A stretch of DNA of 64,000 bases from Paraburkholderia sp. BL25I1N1 (GCF_003002025.1 NZ_PVZB01000024.1:62001-126000), one strand, 5' to 3'; shown: positions 7,639-17,220, counted from the stretch's first letter. Notes: generated by a model not told the origin, from the letters alone. Program-made: numbers and translations.

Positions 7639-9159
7639 TCACAGCTGAATCTCCACGGTCGAGCCATCTTTCACGATGCCGGAAATGATCTGGCCGTTGG
7701 CCGTCTTGACCCGCACCTGCTGGCCCGGCGACGCATTGTTCATCGCGCTGCCTTCCGCCGAAATCGCGAAACCTTCGCCGGCTGCCACGACTCGCACCGT
7801 CTGTCCGATCGATACCGCCGACGCGCTTTTCAGCATGTCGCGGCGCAGCGGCATGCCGCCCGCGACGCGCGTAAGCGTGACCGAGCCGACCGCCTGCGAC
7901 GGGTCCGTGACGATGGCTTGCGGCAAGCCGGTGAGATCGCCGTCACGCGCGACGAGGTCGGCGGCGGTGAGCACTTCGCCGGGCGCCATGGCGCGGGCGG
8001 CCAGATAGTAGGTGGCGTGCAGCGAGATGCGCGCCTGCAGATAAATGGTCCACGGACGCTCGCCCGCACAGCGCACGCCGACGGTCATGCGGCCCCACAG
8101 GCGCGCGCCGCTAGGCATGAACGGTTCGAGCATCGTGCAGTCTGCGAGACCGCGCGGAAACGCCGGCGCCACGGTGATGTCGACTTTGCCGGGCAAGCCG
8201 GCGGACTGCTGCTGCAGGAATGCGAGCGCGGCGCTGCGGATCGCTTCCGGATCCTGCTGGCCGGGCAGCGGCGCGGCTGGCGCGAGTGTCGCGGGGCGCA
8301 GATTCTGTTGCGCGACGGCCGGTGCGACTTGCCGCGCGGCCGGCGTGCGGGCGATGGTGGCCGGCGCGGTCGGAGGCGCCGCCGTTGCAACCGGCGCCAC
8401 GGCGGCGCGGGTCGCGAGCGGCTTGCCATTCGCGCCCAACTGCGGCGGCTCGCCGCGCGACGACAAACTATCGAAACCTGCCGCCGCGGATGCCCCAGCG
8501 GCTGCATTGAGCGGCGCATTGGCGGCAACCGGCTGAACGCCTGCCGCTTGCCGAGCGCCGTTGGCCTGCGGCGCGGGCGTCACCACGACCGGAACCACCT
8601 GACGCGAACCCGGCACGACATTGACCCGTGCGACGCCGTCCATGGCGGCGGCATTGGCGCTGCCCGGCGCGGGAATCGTCACGACGCCGTTGGCGTCAGG
8701 CCTGAAGCTGGTGCGGATCATTTGCGGCGCGGCGGGCGGTTCGCCCGCGCCCGCAATGACGATCGAGCCGCTTGCGTTGGCGGCGCGCGTGAATGAATCG
8801 GCGTCGCGAGCCGTGGAATTCGGCGTCAGCGATTGCGCGGTGGCAGCGGCCAGTGTGGCGGCGGAGCCGGCGCGTTTCACGGGCGCGGCTTGCATGTGCT
8901 CGGCCAGATCGGCGAGCGCGGCAGGGTTCTTTTCTCCCGGACCGGGAATCACGATCGGGCCGCCGGCTTCCTGGGCCTGCGTAGTAGTGGGCAGCAGCAC
9001 GATGCCGCCGGCGACCCACACCGCCAGATTCACGACGAGGCGGGTCAGGAGACGTGAGGCCGGACGCGCAACACGCCGTGCGACGCCGGCACCCGCACCC
9101 ACGCGATGCGCCGCCGCGCAATTCGCGCGGTGCGTCGGATCGAAAGCGGGCTGGTCCAT
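7639..9159 (-). CDS. flgA: P-ring assembly chaperone FlgA with long N-terminal extension
   Basis: FlgA is the periplasmic chaperone for P-ring (FlgI) assembly. The C-terminal ~230 residues are the recognisable part: a SAF-like domain (YYLAARAMAPGEVLTAADL) and the end RVKTANGQIISGIVKDGSTVEIQL. The gene encodes 506 residues from ATG 9159 (minus-strand GGAGAAA upstream), more than twice the usual length. The N-terminal part has a basic stretch, a hydrophobic segment at about 41-60 likely to be a signal or anchor, and a Pro/Ala-rich region. That region holds three related repeats: IVIPGPGEKNPAAL, IVIAGAGEPPAAP and VVTIPAPGSANAAAM. It is divergent from flgB. The extension could be non-essential, or the real start could lie further in. 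Confidence 0.93.
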   Translation of the reverse strand: MDQPAFDPTHRANCAAAHRVGAGAGVARRVARPASRLLTRLVVNLAVWVAGGIVLLPTTTQAQEAGGPIVIPGPGEKNPAALADLAEHMQAAPVKRAGSAATLAAATAQSLTPNSTARDADSFTRAANASGSIVIAGAGEPPAAPQMIRTSFRPDANGVVTIPAPGSANAAAMDGVARVNVVPGSRQVVPVVVTPAPQANGARQAAGVQPVAANAPLNAAAGASAAAGFDSLSSRGEPPQLGANGKPLATRAAVAPVATAAPPTAPATIARTPAARQVAPAVAQQNLRPATLAPAAPLPGQQDPEAIRSAALAFLQQQSAGLPGKVDITVAPAFPRGLADCTMLEPFMPSGARLWGRMTVGVRCAGERPWTIYLQARISLHATYYLAARAMAPGEVLTAADLVARDGDLTGLPQAIVTDPSQAVGSVTLTRVAGGMPLRRDMLKSASAVSIGQTVRVVAAGEGFAISAEGSAMNNASPGQQVRVKTANGQIISGIVKDGSTVEIQL

Positions 9160-9226
9160 CGTGTTTCTCCATCGAATGCATCGGTACGCCTTGCATTCTA
9201 GTGAGCGCCCCCTTTGCGCAAACGTT

Positions 9227-9255
9227 GAATAGAAGCCCCCTTTCCCGGTTATTCG
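9227..9255. promoter_or_regulatory. Candidate FlhDC-type operator between flgA and flgB
   Basis: GAATAG (9227-9232), 16 bases, then TTATTCG (9249-9255) forms an imperfect inverted repeat. The same element (GAATAG-N16-TAGTTTCG) occurs between fliF and fliE. AATAG...CTATT with about 15 bases between resembles the inner half-sites of enterobacterial FlhDC boxes. The functional assignment is inference. Confidence 0.5.
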
Positions 9256-9376
9256 TCCGATTGCCGCTTGCGTTCGGCCCATAAGATGCACCTCATGCAA
9301 AAAGGTCTTCCCGCCTGGTGCAGTCCTCACGCGAGGCATGCATGGGAAGCCTCGGGAACGTTCTCCGGAGATTCTT

Positions 9377-9871
9377 ATGCTGGACAAACTCGATGCCGAA
9401 TTCGCCTTTGGCCGTCAAGCGCTCGATGTGCGCGCCTACCGGCAGGAGCTGTTGTCGTCGAATATCGCCAACGCCGATACCCCTGGGTACAAGGCGCGCG
9501 ACGTCGACTTCGCCTCGTCGCTCGCCGGTGCGCTGAAGAAGGGTGGCAGCGCCACTGGCGCCGCTGCGTCGAACAACGCGACGCTGGCAATGACGCAACC
9601 CGCGGGTGTGACGAGCGGCATGTCGATGGTGTCGACCGCGCCGGGCCACATGCCCGGCAAGTCGACATTGACGCCGACCGGCGGCCCGTCCGACGACTAC
9701 GGCAATCTGCAATACCGCGTGCCGACCCAACCCGCGCTCGACGGCAACACGGTCGACATCGATACCGAGCGCGTGCAGTTCGCGGACAACACGCTGCATT
9801 TCGAATCGGGCATGACGGTGTTGTCCAGCCAGATCAAAACGATGCTGTCGGCGATCCAGTCGGGCTCGTAA
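9377..9871 (+). CDS. flgB: Flagellar proximal rod protein FlgB
   Basis: This is a 164-residue rod protein, first gene of the flgB-flgJ transcript. ATG 9377 was chosen because GGAG (9367-9370) precedes it and MLDKLDAEFAFGRQAL is the usual N-terminus; an in-frame upstream start at 9338 lacks support. The flagellar rod motif (LLSSNIANADTPGYKARDVDF) is at residues about 28-48, and the helical C-terminus (VQFADNTLHFESGMTVLSSQIKTMLSAI) is intact. Confidence 0.97.
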   Translation: MLDKLDAEFAFGRQALDVRAYRQELLSSNIANADTPGYKARDVDFASSLAGALKKGGSATGAAASNNATLAMTQPAGVTSGMSMVSTAPGHMPGKSTLTPTGGPSDDYGNLQYRVPTQPALDGNTVDIDTERVQFADNTLHFESGMTVLSSQIKTMLSAIQSGS

Positions 9872-9963
9872 GAAGCCACGCCGACAGACTCAGCAGTACG
9901 CAAGAACAATCGCTACGGGATTAACTTGGAAGCCGGCTCTACCGGCAGGAGAGGTCAGGAAAC

Positions 9964-10389
9964 ATGCCATCCCTGATGAACATTTTTGGTGTTGCAGGCT
10001 CCGCGATGTCCGCGCAGTCGCAACGGCTCAACGTGACGGCGTCGAATCTCGCCAACGCGGACAGCACGACCGGCCCGGACGGCCAGCCGTATAAGGCCAA
10101 GCAGGTCGTGTTCGCGGTCAGCCCGCTCGGCGGCGCGCGCACGGCGTCCGGCCAGCAGGTCGGCGGCGTGCAGGTCACCGGCGTGGTCGACGACCCGACG
10201 CCGATGAAGACCGCCTACGACCCCGGCAATCCGGCCGCGAATTCGGACGGCTACGTCACGTTGCCGAACGTCGATCCGGTGCAGGAGATGGTCAACATGA
10301 TCTCGGCCTCGCGCTCGTACCAGGCCAACGTCGAGACCCTGAACACCGCCAAGACACTGATGCTGAAAACGCTCACGATCGGAACCTGA
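9964..10389 (+). CDS. flgC: Flagellar proximal rod protein FlgC
   Basis: This is a 141-residue rod protein with the conserved N-terminal axial motif (GVAGSAMSAQSQRLNVTASNLANADS) and a C-terminal helix (EMVNMISASRSYQANVETLNTAKTLMLKTLTIG). It lies 92 bases after flgB and 10 bases before flgD. The ATG is preceded by AGGA. Confidence 0.97.
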   Translation: MPSLMNIFGVAGSAMSAQSQRLNVTASNLANADSTTGPDGQPYKAKQVVFAVSPLGGARTASGQQVGGVQVTGVVDDPTPMKTAYDPGNPAANSDGYVTLPNVDPVQEMVNMISASRSYQANVETLNTAKTLMLKTLTIGT

Positions 10390-10399
10390 GGAGAGCTCC

Positions 10400-11122
10400 T
10401 TGACCACCAACACCACCATCGGCGGCAGCGGCACGACTGTGTCGCAAACGCTGCTCGATACGATGAACGGCACGAACAGTGCCTCGAGTTCCTCGAGTTC
10501 GACGGGTAGCACGTCCGGCACCTCGGCGACCGATCTGCAGAACACCTTCCTGTCGCTGCTCGTCGCGCAGCTGAAGAACCAGGATCCGACCAACCCGATG
10601 GACAGCTCGCAGATGACGTCGCAGCTGGCGCAGATCAACACGGTCTCGGGTATCAGCCAGTTGAACACGACGCTCAGCTCGCTCGCCACGCAGATGTCGG
10701 CGGGCCAGCAGTCGCAGGCCGCACTGCTGATCGGCTCAACCGTGCTCGCGCCCGGCAGCTCGGTGGCGGTCGCGAGCGGCAAGGCCGGCGCGTTCGGCGT
10801 GCAACTCGCCAACTCGGTGAACGACCTGCAGGTGGTCGTGAAGAACTCGGCGGGCCAGATCGTCAACACGATCGACCTCGGCAAGCAGTCGGCCGGCACG
10901 ATTCCGGTGGGCTGGACACCGACCGACACGGCGGGCAATGCGCTGCCGGACGGCAACTACACGATCAGCGCGGTCGGCACGATCAACGGTCAGCAGGCCA
11001 CGGCCACCACGCTCACGGGCGCCACGGTGCAAAGCGTCGTCATGCAGAACAACGGTACGCCGGGCCTCGTGCTCTCGAACGGCTCGACGGTCGGCCTGAC
11101 CAGCGTCGCCGCCATCCTCTGA
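10400..11122 (+). CDS. flgD: Hook capping scaffold protein FlgD
   Basis: This is a 240-residue hook cap that guides FlgE polymerisation and is later replaced by FlgK. A TTG start at 10400 is preceded by GAGGAGA. The conserved N-terminal capping segment (FLSLLVAQLKNQDPTNPMDSS) follows a Ser/Thr-rich stretch. The Ig-like/tudor part (residues about 110-220) contains GQIVNTIDLGKQSAGTIPVGW and LPDGNYTISA. Confidence 0.96.
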   Translation: MTTNTTIGGSGTTVSQTLLDTMNGTNSASSSSSSTGSTSGTSATDLQNTFLSLLVAQLKNQDPTNPMDSSQMTSQLAQINTVSGISQLNTTLSSLATQMSAGQQSQAALLIGSTVLAPGSSVAVASGKAGAFGVQLANSVNDLQVVVKNSAGQIVNTIDLGKQSAGTIPVGWTPTDTAGNALPDGNYTISAVGTINGQQATATTLTGATVQSVVMQNNGTPGLVLSNGSTVGLTSVAAIL

Positions 11123-11165
11123 TTCAGATTCTGTCAGTTACGACTTTCCAGATACGGAGACCGTC

Positions 11166-12677
11166 ATGGGTTACCAACAAGGTTTGAGTGGTTTGTCGGC
11201 ATCGTCGAGCGATCTCGACGTGATCGGCAACAACATCGCCAACGCGAATACGGTTGGCTTCAAGAGCGGCGCCGCGCAATTCGCCGACATGTACGCCAAT
11301 TCCGTGGCGACGGCGGTGGGCAACCAGGTCGGCATCGGCACCAAGCTCGCCGAAGTGCAGCAGCAGTTCTCGCAAGGCACGATTACGAGCACCAACCAGG
11401 CGCTCGACGTCGCGATCAACGGCAACGGCTTCTTCCAGCTGTCGAATAACGGTTCGCTGGTGTACTCGCGCAACGGTGTGTTCCAGCTCGACAAGAACGG
11501 CTTCATCACCAACGCGCAAGGCCTGCAACTGATGGGTTACGCCGCGAACAGCTCGGGCATCATCAACACCGCGCAGACCGTGCCGCTCACCGTGCCGACC
11601 GCGAACATCGCGCCGCAGGCGACCACCAAGATCACCGCCGGTCTGAACCTGAACGCGCAAGACCCGCTGATGCTCGGCACGCCGACCGTGACGCCGACGC
11701 TCGCGGGCGGCAGCACGCTCACGACGCCGGGCGCGACCATCACGAACACCGCCTCGGGCACGAACAACGACAGCTACACCGTCAACTTCACGAGCCCGAC
11801 GACCTACACGGTCACCGACACCACGCTCGGCACGACGTCCGCCGCCGCGACGTATACGGCGGGCACGGCGGTCGCGCTCGGCAATGGCCAGACCATCACG
11901 TTCAACGGCACACCGGCTACCGGCGACAGCGTCGCGATCGCGCCGACCCCGGTGGCGTTCAACCAGAACAGCTCGTCGACGTACAACTACTCGACCAGCA
12001 CGACGGTCTATGACTCGCTCGGCGGCTCGCAGACGGTCAACATGTACTTCGCCAAGACGTCGGCCGGTACGTGGAACGTGTACGCGGGCACCTCGACCGG
12101 CACGGCGAGCCTGGTCGGCCACGCGAACTTCAACTCGTCGGGCACGCTGCTCGGCACGACGGACGCGGCCGGCGTCGCGACCACCACGCCGTTCGCCTAC
12201 AACTTCTCGATCCCGACCACCGACGGTTCATCGACGCCGCAGAAGCTGACGCTGAACATCGCGGGCACGACGCAGTACGGCGGCAAGGACGGCGTGAATT
12301 CGTTGCAGCCCGACGGCTACGCCGCCGGCACGCTGACGAGCTTCACGATCGGCGCCGACGGCACGCTGACCGGCAACTATTCGAACCAGCAAACCGCCGC
12401 GCTCGGCCAGATCGTGCTGGCGAACTTCTCGAATCAGAACGGCCTGGTGAACCTCGGCAACAACGAGTTCCAGCAGACCTCGCAATCGGGCGTCGCGCAG
12501 ATTTCGGCGCCGGGCTCGACCAACCACGGCGTGCTGCAAGGCGGCGCGGTGGAAAACTCGAACGTCGATCTGACGAGCGAACTGGTGAACCTGATCACCG
12601 CGCAACGCAACTATCAAGCGAACGCGCAGACGATCAAGACCCAGCAGACCGTCGACCAGACCCTGATCAACCTGTAA
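11166..12677 (+). CDS. flgE: Flagellar hook protein FlgE
   Basis: This is the 503-residue hook subunit. The N-terminal axial motif (LSASSSDLDVIGNNIANANT) and the C-terminal one (VDLTSELVNLITAQRNYQANAQTIKTQQTVDQTLINL) are intact. It is about 100 residues longer than the enterobacterial protein. The extra length lies mainly in a Thr/Gly-rich outer region (nt about 11700-11950) ending in TFNGTPATGDSVAIAP. That module resembles segments in FlgK and FlgL downstream. Confidence 0.97.
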   Translation: MGYQQGLSGLSASSSDLDVIGNNIANANTVGFKSGAAQFADMYANSVATAVGNQVGIGTKLAEVQQQFSQGTITSTNQALDVAINGNGFFQLSNNGSLVYSRNGVFQLDKNGFITNAQGLQLMGYAANSSGIINTAQTVPLTVPTANIAPQATTKITAGLNLNAQDPLMLGTPTVTPTLAGGSTLTTPGATITNTASGTNNDSYTVNFTSPTTYTVTDTTLGTTSAAATYTAGTAVALGNGQTITFNGTPATGDSVAIAPTPVAFNQNSSSTYNYSTSTTVYDSLGGSQTVNMYFAKTSAGTWNVYAGTSTGTASLVGHANFNSSGTLLGTTDAAGVATTTPFAYNFSIPTTDGSSTPQKLTLNIAGTTQYGGKDGVNSLQPDGYAAGTLTSFTIGADGTLTGNYSNQQTAALGQIVLANFSNQNGLVNLGNNEFQQTSQSGVAQISAPGSTNHGVLQGGAVENSNVDLTSELVNLITAQRNYQANAQTIKTQQTVDQTLINL

Positions 12678-12697
12678 GCGACCGGGACTAACCCATC

Positions 12698-13456
12698 ATG
12701 GATCGGCTGATCTATACCGCGATGTCGGGCAGTACGCAGGCGCTCGAACAGCAGGCAATCGTCGCGAACAACCTGGCCAACGCATCGACCACCGGTTTTC
12801 GCGCGCAACTGGCGACTTTCCGCGCCGTGCCGATGTCGTTCGGCGACGGCAGTTCGATCAACGACAACACCACGCGCACCTTCGTGCTGTCGTCGACGCC
12901 GGGCGCGGACTACACGCCCGGGCCGATCCAGCAGACGGGCAACCCGCTCGACGTGGCGATTCAGGGTCCGGGCTGGCTGGCGGTGCAAACCGCCGACGGC
13001 GGCGAGGCTTATACGCGCGCCGGCAACCTGCATGTCGATGAAAACGGCCAGCTGGTGAACGCCACCAATCAGGTGGTGCTCGGCAACGGCGGCCCGGTGT
13101 CGGTGCCGCCGGGCGCGGAAATCACCATCGGCAAGGACGGCACGGTGTCCGCGCTGACGCCGGGCGATCCGCCGACAGCGGTGGTGACGGTCGATCAGCT
13201 GAAGCTGGTGAATCCGGATCCGCAAACCATGACGCGTGGCGACGACGGTCTGTTTCGCACCGCCGACGGCAATGCCGCCGACGCCGATCCGACCGTCACG
13301 CTGGCGCCGGCCTCACTCGAAGGCAGCAACGTGAATCCGGTCAGCGCGATGGTCTCGATGATCACCAACGCGCGCCAGTTCCAGATGCAGACGAAGTTGC
13401 TGGAAAGCGCCGACAAGAACGATCAGTCGGCCAACCAGTTGCTCAGCTTTAGCTAA
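12698..13456 (+). CDS. flgF: Flagellar proximal rod protein FlgF
   Basis: This is a 252-residue rod protein beginning MDRLIYTAMSGSTQALEQQAIVANNLANASTTGFR, the FlgF form of the axial motif. It keeps the FlgEFG central module (GNPLDVAIQGPGWLAVQTADG) and the C-terminal helix. It sits 20 bases after flgE and 30 bases before flgG in a continuous transcript. Confidence 0.96.
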   Translation: MDRLIYTAMSGSTQALEQQAIVANNLANASTTGFRAQLATFRAVPMSFGDGSSINDNTTRTFVLSSTPGADYTPGPIQQTGNPLDVAIQGPGWLAVQTADGGEAYTRAGNLHVDENGQLVNATNQVVLGNGGPVSVPPGAEITIGKDGTVSALTPGDPPTAVVTVDQLKLVNPDPQTMTRGDDGLFRTADGNAADADPTVTLAPASLEGSNVNPVSAMVSMITNARQFQMQTKLLESADKNDQSANQLLSFS

Positions 13457-13486
13457 CGGGTCGCTTAGGCACCCAGGAGAAGAACC

Positions 13487-14275
13487 ATGAATCGCTCACT
13501 CTACATCGCCGCGACCGGCATGAATGCGCAACAGGCGCAGATGGACGTGATCTCGAACAACCTCGCGAACGTCAGCACCAACGGCTTCAAGGGCTCGCGC
13601 GCGGTGTTCGAGGATCTGCTGTACCAAACCGTCCGCCAGCCGGGCGCGAACTCGACGCAGAACACCGAACTGCCGTCCGGCATCCAGCTCGGCACGGGCG
13701 TGCAGCAGGTCGCCACCGAGCGTCTGTACACGCAGGGCAACCTGCAACAGACCGGCAACTCGAAAGACGTCGCCATCAACGGCCAGGGCTTTTTCCAGGT
13801 GCAGATGCCCGACGGCACGACCGCCTATACCCGCGACGGCTCGTTTCAGACCAACGCGCAAGGTCAGCTGGTGACGTCGAGCGGCTACCAGGTGATCCCG
13901 GCGATCACGATCCCGAACAACGCGACTTCGCTCACCATCGGCAGCGACGGCGTGGTGTCGATTACCGTGGCCGGCTCGACCAACAGCCAGCAACTCGGCT
14001 CGATGCAGATCGCCACGTTCATCAACCCGGCCGGTCTCGACGCAAAGGGTGAAAACCTGTTCGCGGAAACCGCTTCGTCGGGCGCGCCGAACGTCGCGCA
14101 ACCGGGCCTGAACGGCGCCGGCACGCTGAATCAGGGCTACGTGGAAGCATCGAACGTGAACGTGGTGCAGGAACTGGTGAACATGATCCAGACGCAACGC
14201 GCTTACGAAATCAACAGCAAGGCCGTGACCACGTCCGACCAGATGCTGCAGACCCTGAGCCAGATGCAGGTTTAA
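13487..14275 (+). CDS. flgG: Flagellar distal rod protein FlgG
   Basis: This is a 262-residue distal rod protein of usual length. The N-terminus (MNRSLYIAATGMNAQQAQMD) and the extended rod stretch (NGFKGSRAVFEDLLYQTVRQPG, residues about 34-55) are diagnostic of FlgG. The C-terminus (ELVNMIQTQRAYEINSKAV) is intact. The ribosome site AGGAGAAGA precedes the ATG. Confidence 0.98.
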   Translation: MNRSLYIAATGMNAQQAQMDVISNNLANVSTNGFKGSRAVFEDLLYQTVRQPGANSTQNTELPSGIQLGTGVQQVATERLYTQGNLQQTGNSKDVAINGQGFFQVQMPDGTTAYTRDGSFQTNAQGQLVTSSGYQVIPAITIPNNATSLTIGSDGVVSITVAGSTNSQQLGSMQIATFINPAGLDAKGENLFAETASSGAPNVAQPGLNGAGTLNQGYVEASNVNVVQELVNMIQTQRAYEINSKAVTTSDQMLQTLSQMQV

Positions 14276-14314
14276 GGCTCAAGGGACTGGGAATCAAAAA
14301 GGCGGTAAATCAAG

Positions 14315-15013
14315 ATGTCGCACTTCACTCGTAGTCCGGTTCATTCGCGCACCGCTCAGGCGCTCGTGCAGCTCACGCTGCTCGCGGCCCTGGGTGGCTG
14401 CGGCCTCGTGCCGAAGCAGCCGATCACGCAGCAGCCGATGACGGCGCTGCCGCCGATGCCGCCGTCGGCGCAGTCGCCCGGCTCGATCTTCAACCCGGGT
14501 TACGCGGGCCGTCCGTTGTTCGAAGACCAGCGGCCGCGCAATGTCGGCGACATTCTGACGATCGTGATCCAGGAAAACGTCAATGCGACCAAGTCCTCGG
14601 GCGCGGGCGTCAACCGCAGCGGCAACACCAACTTCGACGTGCCGACCGCCGGCTTTCTCGGCGGCCTGTTCGGCAAAGTCAACCTGAGTGCGAACGGCGC
14701 CAACAAGTTCGCCGCGACGGGCGGTGCGAATGCGTCGAACACGTTCAGCGGCGTGATCACCGTCACGGTGACGGGCGTGCTGCCGAACGGCAACCTGATG
14801 GTCAGCGGCGAGAAGCAGATGCTGATCAACCAGGGCAATGAATTCGTGCGCTTTTCCGGTGTGGTGAATCCCAATACGATCTCCAACCTGAACGCCGTGT
14901 ACTCGACCCAGGTGGCCGACGCGAAGATCGAATATTCCGCGAAGGGCTATATCGACGAATCCCAGAACATGGGCTTCCTGCAGCGCTTCTTCCTCAACGT
15001 GTCGCCGTGGTGA
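14315..15013 (+). CDS. flgH: Flagellar L-ring lipoprotein FlgH
   Basis: This is a 232-residue outer-membrane ring protein. The signal peptide ends in a lipobox (LAALGGC, Cys about residue 30), so it is predicted to be lipidated. The conserved segments RPLFEDQRPRNVGDILTIVIQE, SGEKQMLINQG and the C-terminal YIDESQNMGFLQRFFLNVSPW are present. Its stop overlaps possible GTG starts of flgI. Confidence 0.97.
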   Translation: MSHFTRSPVHSRTAQALVQLTLLAALGGCGLVPKQPITQQPMTALPPMPPSAQSPGSIFNPGYAGRPLFEDQRPRNVGDILTIVIQENVNATKSSGAGVNRSGNTNFDVPTAGFLGGLFGKVNLSANGANKFAATGGANASNTFSGVITVTVTGVLPNGNLMVSGEKQMLINQGNEFVRFSGVVNPNTISNLNAVYSTQVADAKIEYSAKGYIDESQNMGFLQRFFLNVSPW

Positions 15014-15015
15014 TC

Positions 15016-16200
15016 ATGCGTACCGTTTTCTCCCGCACCCGCCTTGCGCGATTCGCCGGTTTCGGCCGCGCGCTCGCCTTCGTCGCGCTCGCCTGCGCGG
15101 CGCTGCCGGCGGTCACGCCTGCTCATGCCGAACGTTTGAAGGACCTCGTGCAGATCCAGGGCGTGCGCGACAATCCGCTGATCGGCTACGGCCTCGTCGT
15201 CGGTCTCGACGGTACGGGCGACCAGACCACGCAGACGCCGTTCACCACGCAGACGCTCGCCAACATGCTGGCGAACCTCGGCATTTCGATCAACAACCAG
15301 GCGGCGGGCTCGAGCAATTCGCAGTCGTCGCTGTCGAACATCCAGTTGAAGAACGTCGCCGCGGTGATGGTGACGGCGGTGCTGCCGCCGTTCGCGCGTC
15401 CGGGCGAAGCGATCGACGTGACCGTGTCGTCGCTCGGCAATGCCAAGAGCCTGCGCGGCGGCACGCTGCTGCTCACGCCGCTGAAGGGCGCCGACGGCCA
15501 GGTGTATGCGCTCGGCCAGGGCAATCTCGCGGTCGGCGGCGCCGGCGCGAGCGCCAACGGCAGCAAGGTGCAGGTGAATACGCTCGCCGCGGGCCGCATC
15601 GCCGGCGGCGCGATCGTCGAACGCGCGGTGCCGACGTCGGTCTCGCAAGCGGGCACGATGCAACTCGACCTGAACGACATGGACTACGACACCACGCAGC
15701 GCGTCGTGGCCGCGGTGAACAACGCGTTCGGCGGCGGCACGGCCACCGCGCTCGACGGCCGCACGATCCAGTTGCGCGCGCCGAGCGATCCGGAGCAGCA
15801 GGTCGCCTTCATGGCGCAATTGCAAAACCTCGACGTCAAGCCGGCGCAAGCCGCCGCGAAGGTGATCCTGAACGCGCGCACCGGCTCGATCGTGATGAAT
15901 CAGATGGTCACGTTGCAGAACTGCGCGGTGGCGCACGGCAACCTCTCGGTCGTGATCAATACGCAGCCGGTGGTGAGTCAGCCGGGCGCGTTCTCGAACG
16001 GCCAGACGGTCGTGGCCAAGCAGTCGCAGATTCAGATGAAGCAGGACAACGGCGCACTGAAGCTGGTGACCGCCGGCGCCAATCTCGCCGAAGTGGTGAA
16101 GGCGCTCAACGCATTGGGTGCGACGCCCGCGGATCTGATGTCGATCCTGCAGGCGATGAAAGCGGCGGGCGCTCTGCGCGCCGACCTGGAAATCATCTAA
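15016..16200 (+). CDS. flgI: Flagellar P-ring protein FlgI
   Basis: This is the periplasmic peptidoglycan-layer ring protein. From ATG 15016 it has 394 residues with a cleavable signal peptide (about 38 residues, ending PAHA). The mature start ERLKDLVQIQGVRDNPLIGYGLVVGLDGTGDQ is very typical. In-frame GTG codons at 15007 and 15010 are alternative starts that overlap flgH. Two cysteines expected from the family are not both obvious. Export and folding are assisted by FlgA. Confidence 0.97.
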   Translation: MRTVFSRTRLARFAGFGRALAFVALACAALPAVTPAHAERLKDLVQIQGVRDNPLIGYGLVVGLDGTGDQTTQTPFTTQTLANMLANLGISINNQAAGSSNSQSSLSNIQLKNVAAVMVTAVLPPFARPGEAIDVTVSSLGNAKSLRGGTLLLTPLKGADGQVYALGQGNLAVGGAGASANGSKVQVNTLAAGRIAGGAIVERAVPTSVSQAGTMQLDLNDMDYDTTQRVVAAVNNAFGGGTATALDGRTIQLRAPSDPEQQVAFMAQLQNLDVKPAQAAAKVILNARTGSIVMNQMVTLQNCAVAHGNLSVVINTQPVVSQPGAFSNGQTVVAKQSQIQMKQDNGALKLVTAGANLAEVVKALNALGATPADLMSILQAMKAAGALRADLEII

Positions 16201-16212
16201 GGAAGACACAGG

Positions 16213-17220
16213 ATGAATTCGGATACGACCAATTCCGCCGGCGCGGCGAACGACCTGAGCAACCGCTTTGCCCTCGACGTGCAGGGGTTCGCGAAGCTGA
16301 GCGCGCAGGCCAAGGCATCGCCGCAAGCCGGCATGAAGATGGCCGCGCAGCAGTTCGACGCGGTCTTCACGCAGATGATGCTGAAGAGCATGCGCGACGC
16401 AACGCCACAGGACAGCCCGTTCGATTCGCACGACAGCGCCACCTTCACCTCGATGATGGACCAGCAGTTGTCGCAGCAGATGTCGCAAAAGGGCATTGGC
16501 GTGGCTGACGCCATGCTCAAGCAGTTGATGCGCAATCAGGGCATGCAGGTAGGCGGCGGCGCGGGCGGCGCAGGCGCCGCCGGTGGCCTGGCCGGCATGG
16601 CCAACGCGTTGGGCGGCGGCAGCGGTGGCGATGAAGGTCAGACCGCGGCGCTGAACGCGCTCGCCAAAGCGTATGGCAATGCGCAAGCCAACGGCCAGCT
16701 GGCGATGGGCAAGGGCTACTCGGCCAACAGCGCGCTGACTCCGCCATTGAAAGGCGACGGCACTTCACCGAAGGTCGACGCTTTCGTCGACAAGCTCGCC
16801 CAACCGGCGCAGGCGGCCAGCGCGGCGACCGGCATTCCGGCGCGCTTCATCATCGGCCAGGCGGCGCTCGAATCCGGCTGGGGTAAGAGCGAGATCAAGA
16901 AGACGGACGGCTCGACCAGCCACAACGTGTTCGGCATCAAAGCGACCAGGGACTGGACCGGCAAGACCGTGTCGACCGTCACGACCGAATACATAAACGG
17001 CAAGCCGCAGCGCGTGGTCGAAAAATTCCGGGCGTACGACTCGTATCAGGAAGCCATGACCGACTACGCGAGCCTGCTCAAGGGCAATCCGCGTTACGCG
17101 CAGGTGATCAATTCGGCGCATGACGTGAACGGTTTTGCCAACGGCATGCAGCGCGCCGGTTACGCGACCGACCCGCATTACGCGAAAAAACTGATGTCCA
17201 TCATGCAGAAGATGGGCTGA
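16213..17220 (+). CDS. flgJ: Rod cap and peptidoglycan hydrolase FlgJ
   Basis: This is a 335-residue dual-domain FlgJ. Residues about 15-110 are the rod-binding cap (AAQQFDAVFTQMMLKSMRDATP), followed by a Gly/Ala-rich linker. Residues about 185-335 are the glucosaminidase (GH73) domain with IGQAALESGWGKSEIKKTDGSTSHNVFGIKA; the Glu in ALESGWG is the expected acid. The protein locally opens peptidoglycan for the rod. It ends the flgB-J transcript, 12 bases after flgI. Confidence 0.97.
   Translation: MNSDTTNSAGAANDLSNRFALDVQGFAKLSAQAKASPQAGMKMAAQQFDAVFTQMMLKSMRDATPQDSPFDSHDSATFTSMMDQQLSQQMSQKGIGVADAMLKQLMRNQGMQVGGGAGGAGAAGGLAGMANALGGGSGGDEGQTAALNALAKAYGNAQANGQLAMGKGYSANSALTPPLKGDGTSPKVDAFVDKLAQPAQAASAATGIPARFIIGQAALESGWGKSEIKKTDGSTSHNVFGIKATRDWTGKTVSTVTTEYINGKPQRVVEKFRAYDSYQEAMTDYASLLKGNPRYAQVINSAHDVNGFANGMQRAGYATDPHYAKKLMSIMQKMG

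Noticed and set aside
9277..9284. Possible sigma-28 -10 box GCCCATAA before flgB
   Set aside because: No TAAA-like -35 lies at 15-16 bases upstream, and rod genes are normally class II.
14947..16686. 579-codon minus-strand frame opposite flgI and flgJ
   Set aside because: The composition is Arg/His-rich, typical of antisense reading of GC-rich genes, with no family resemblance.
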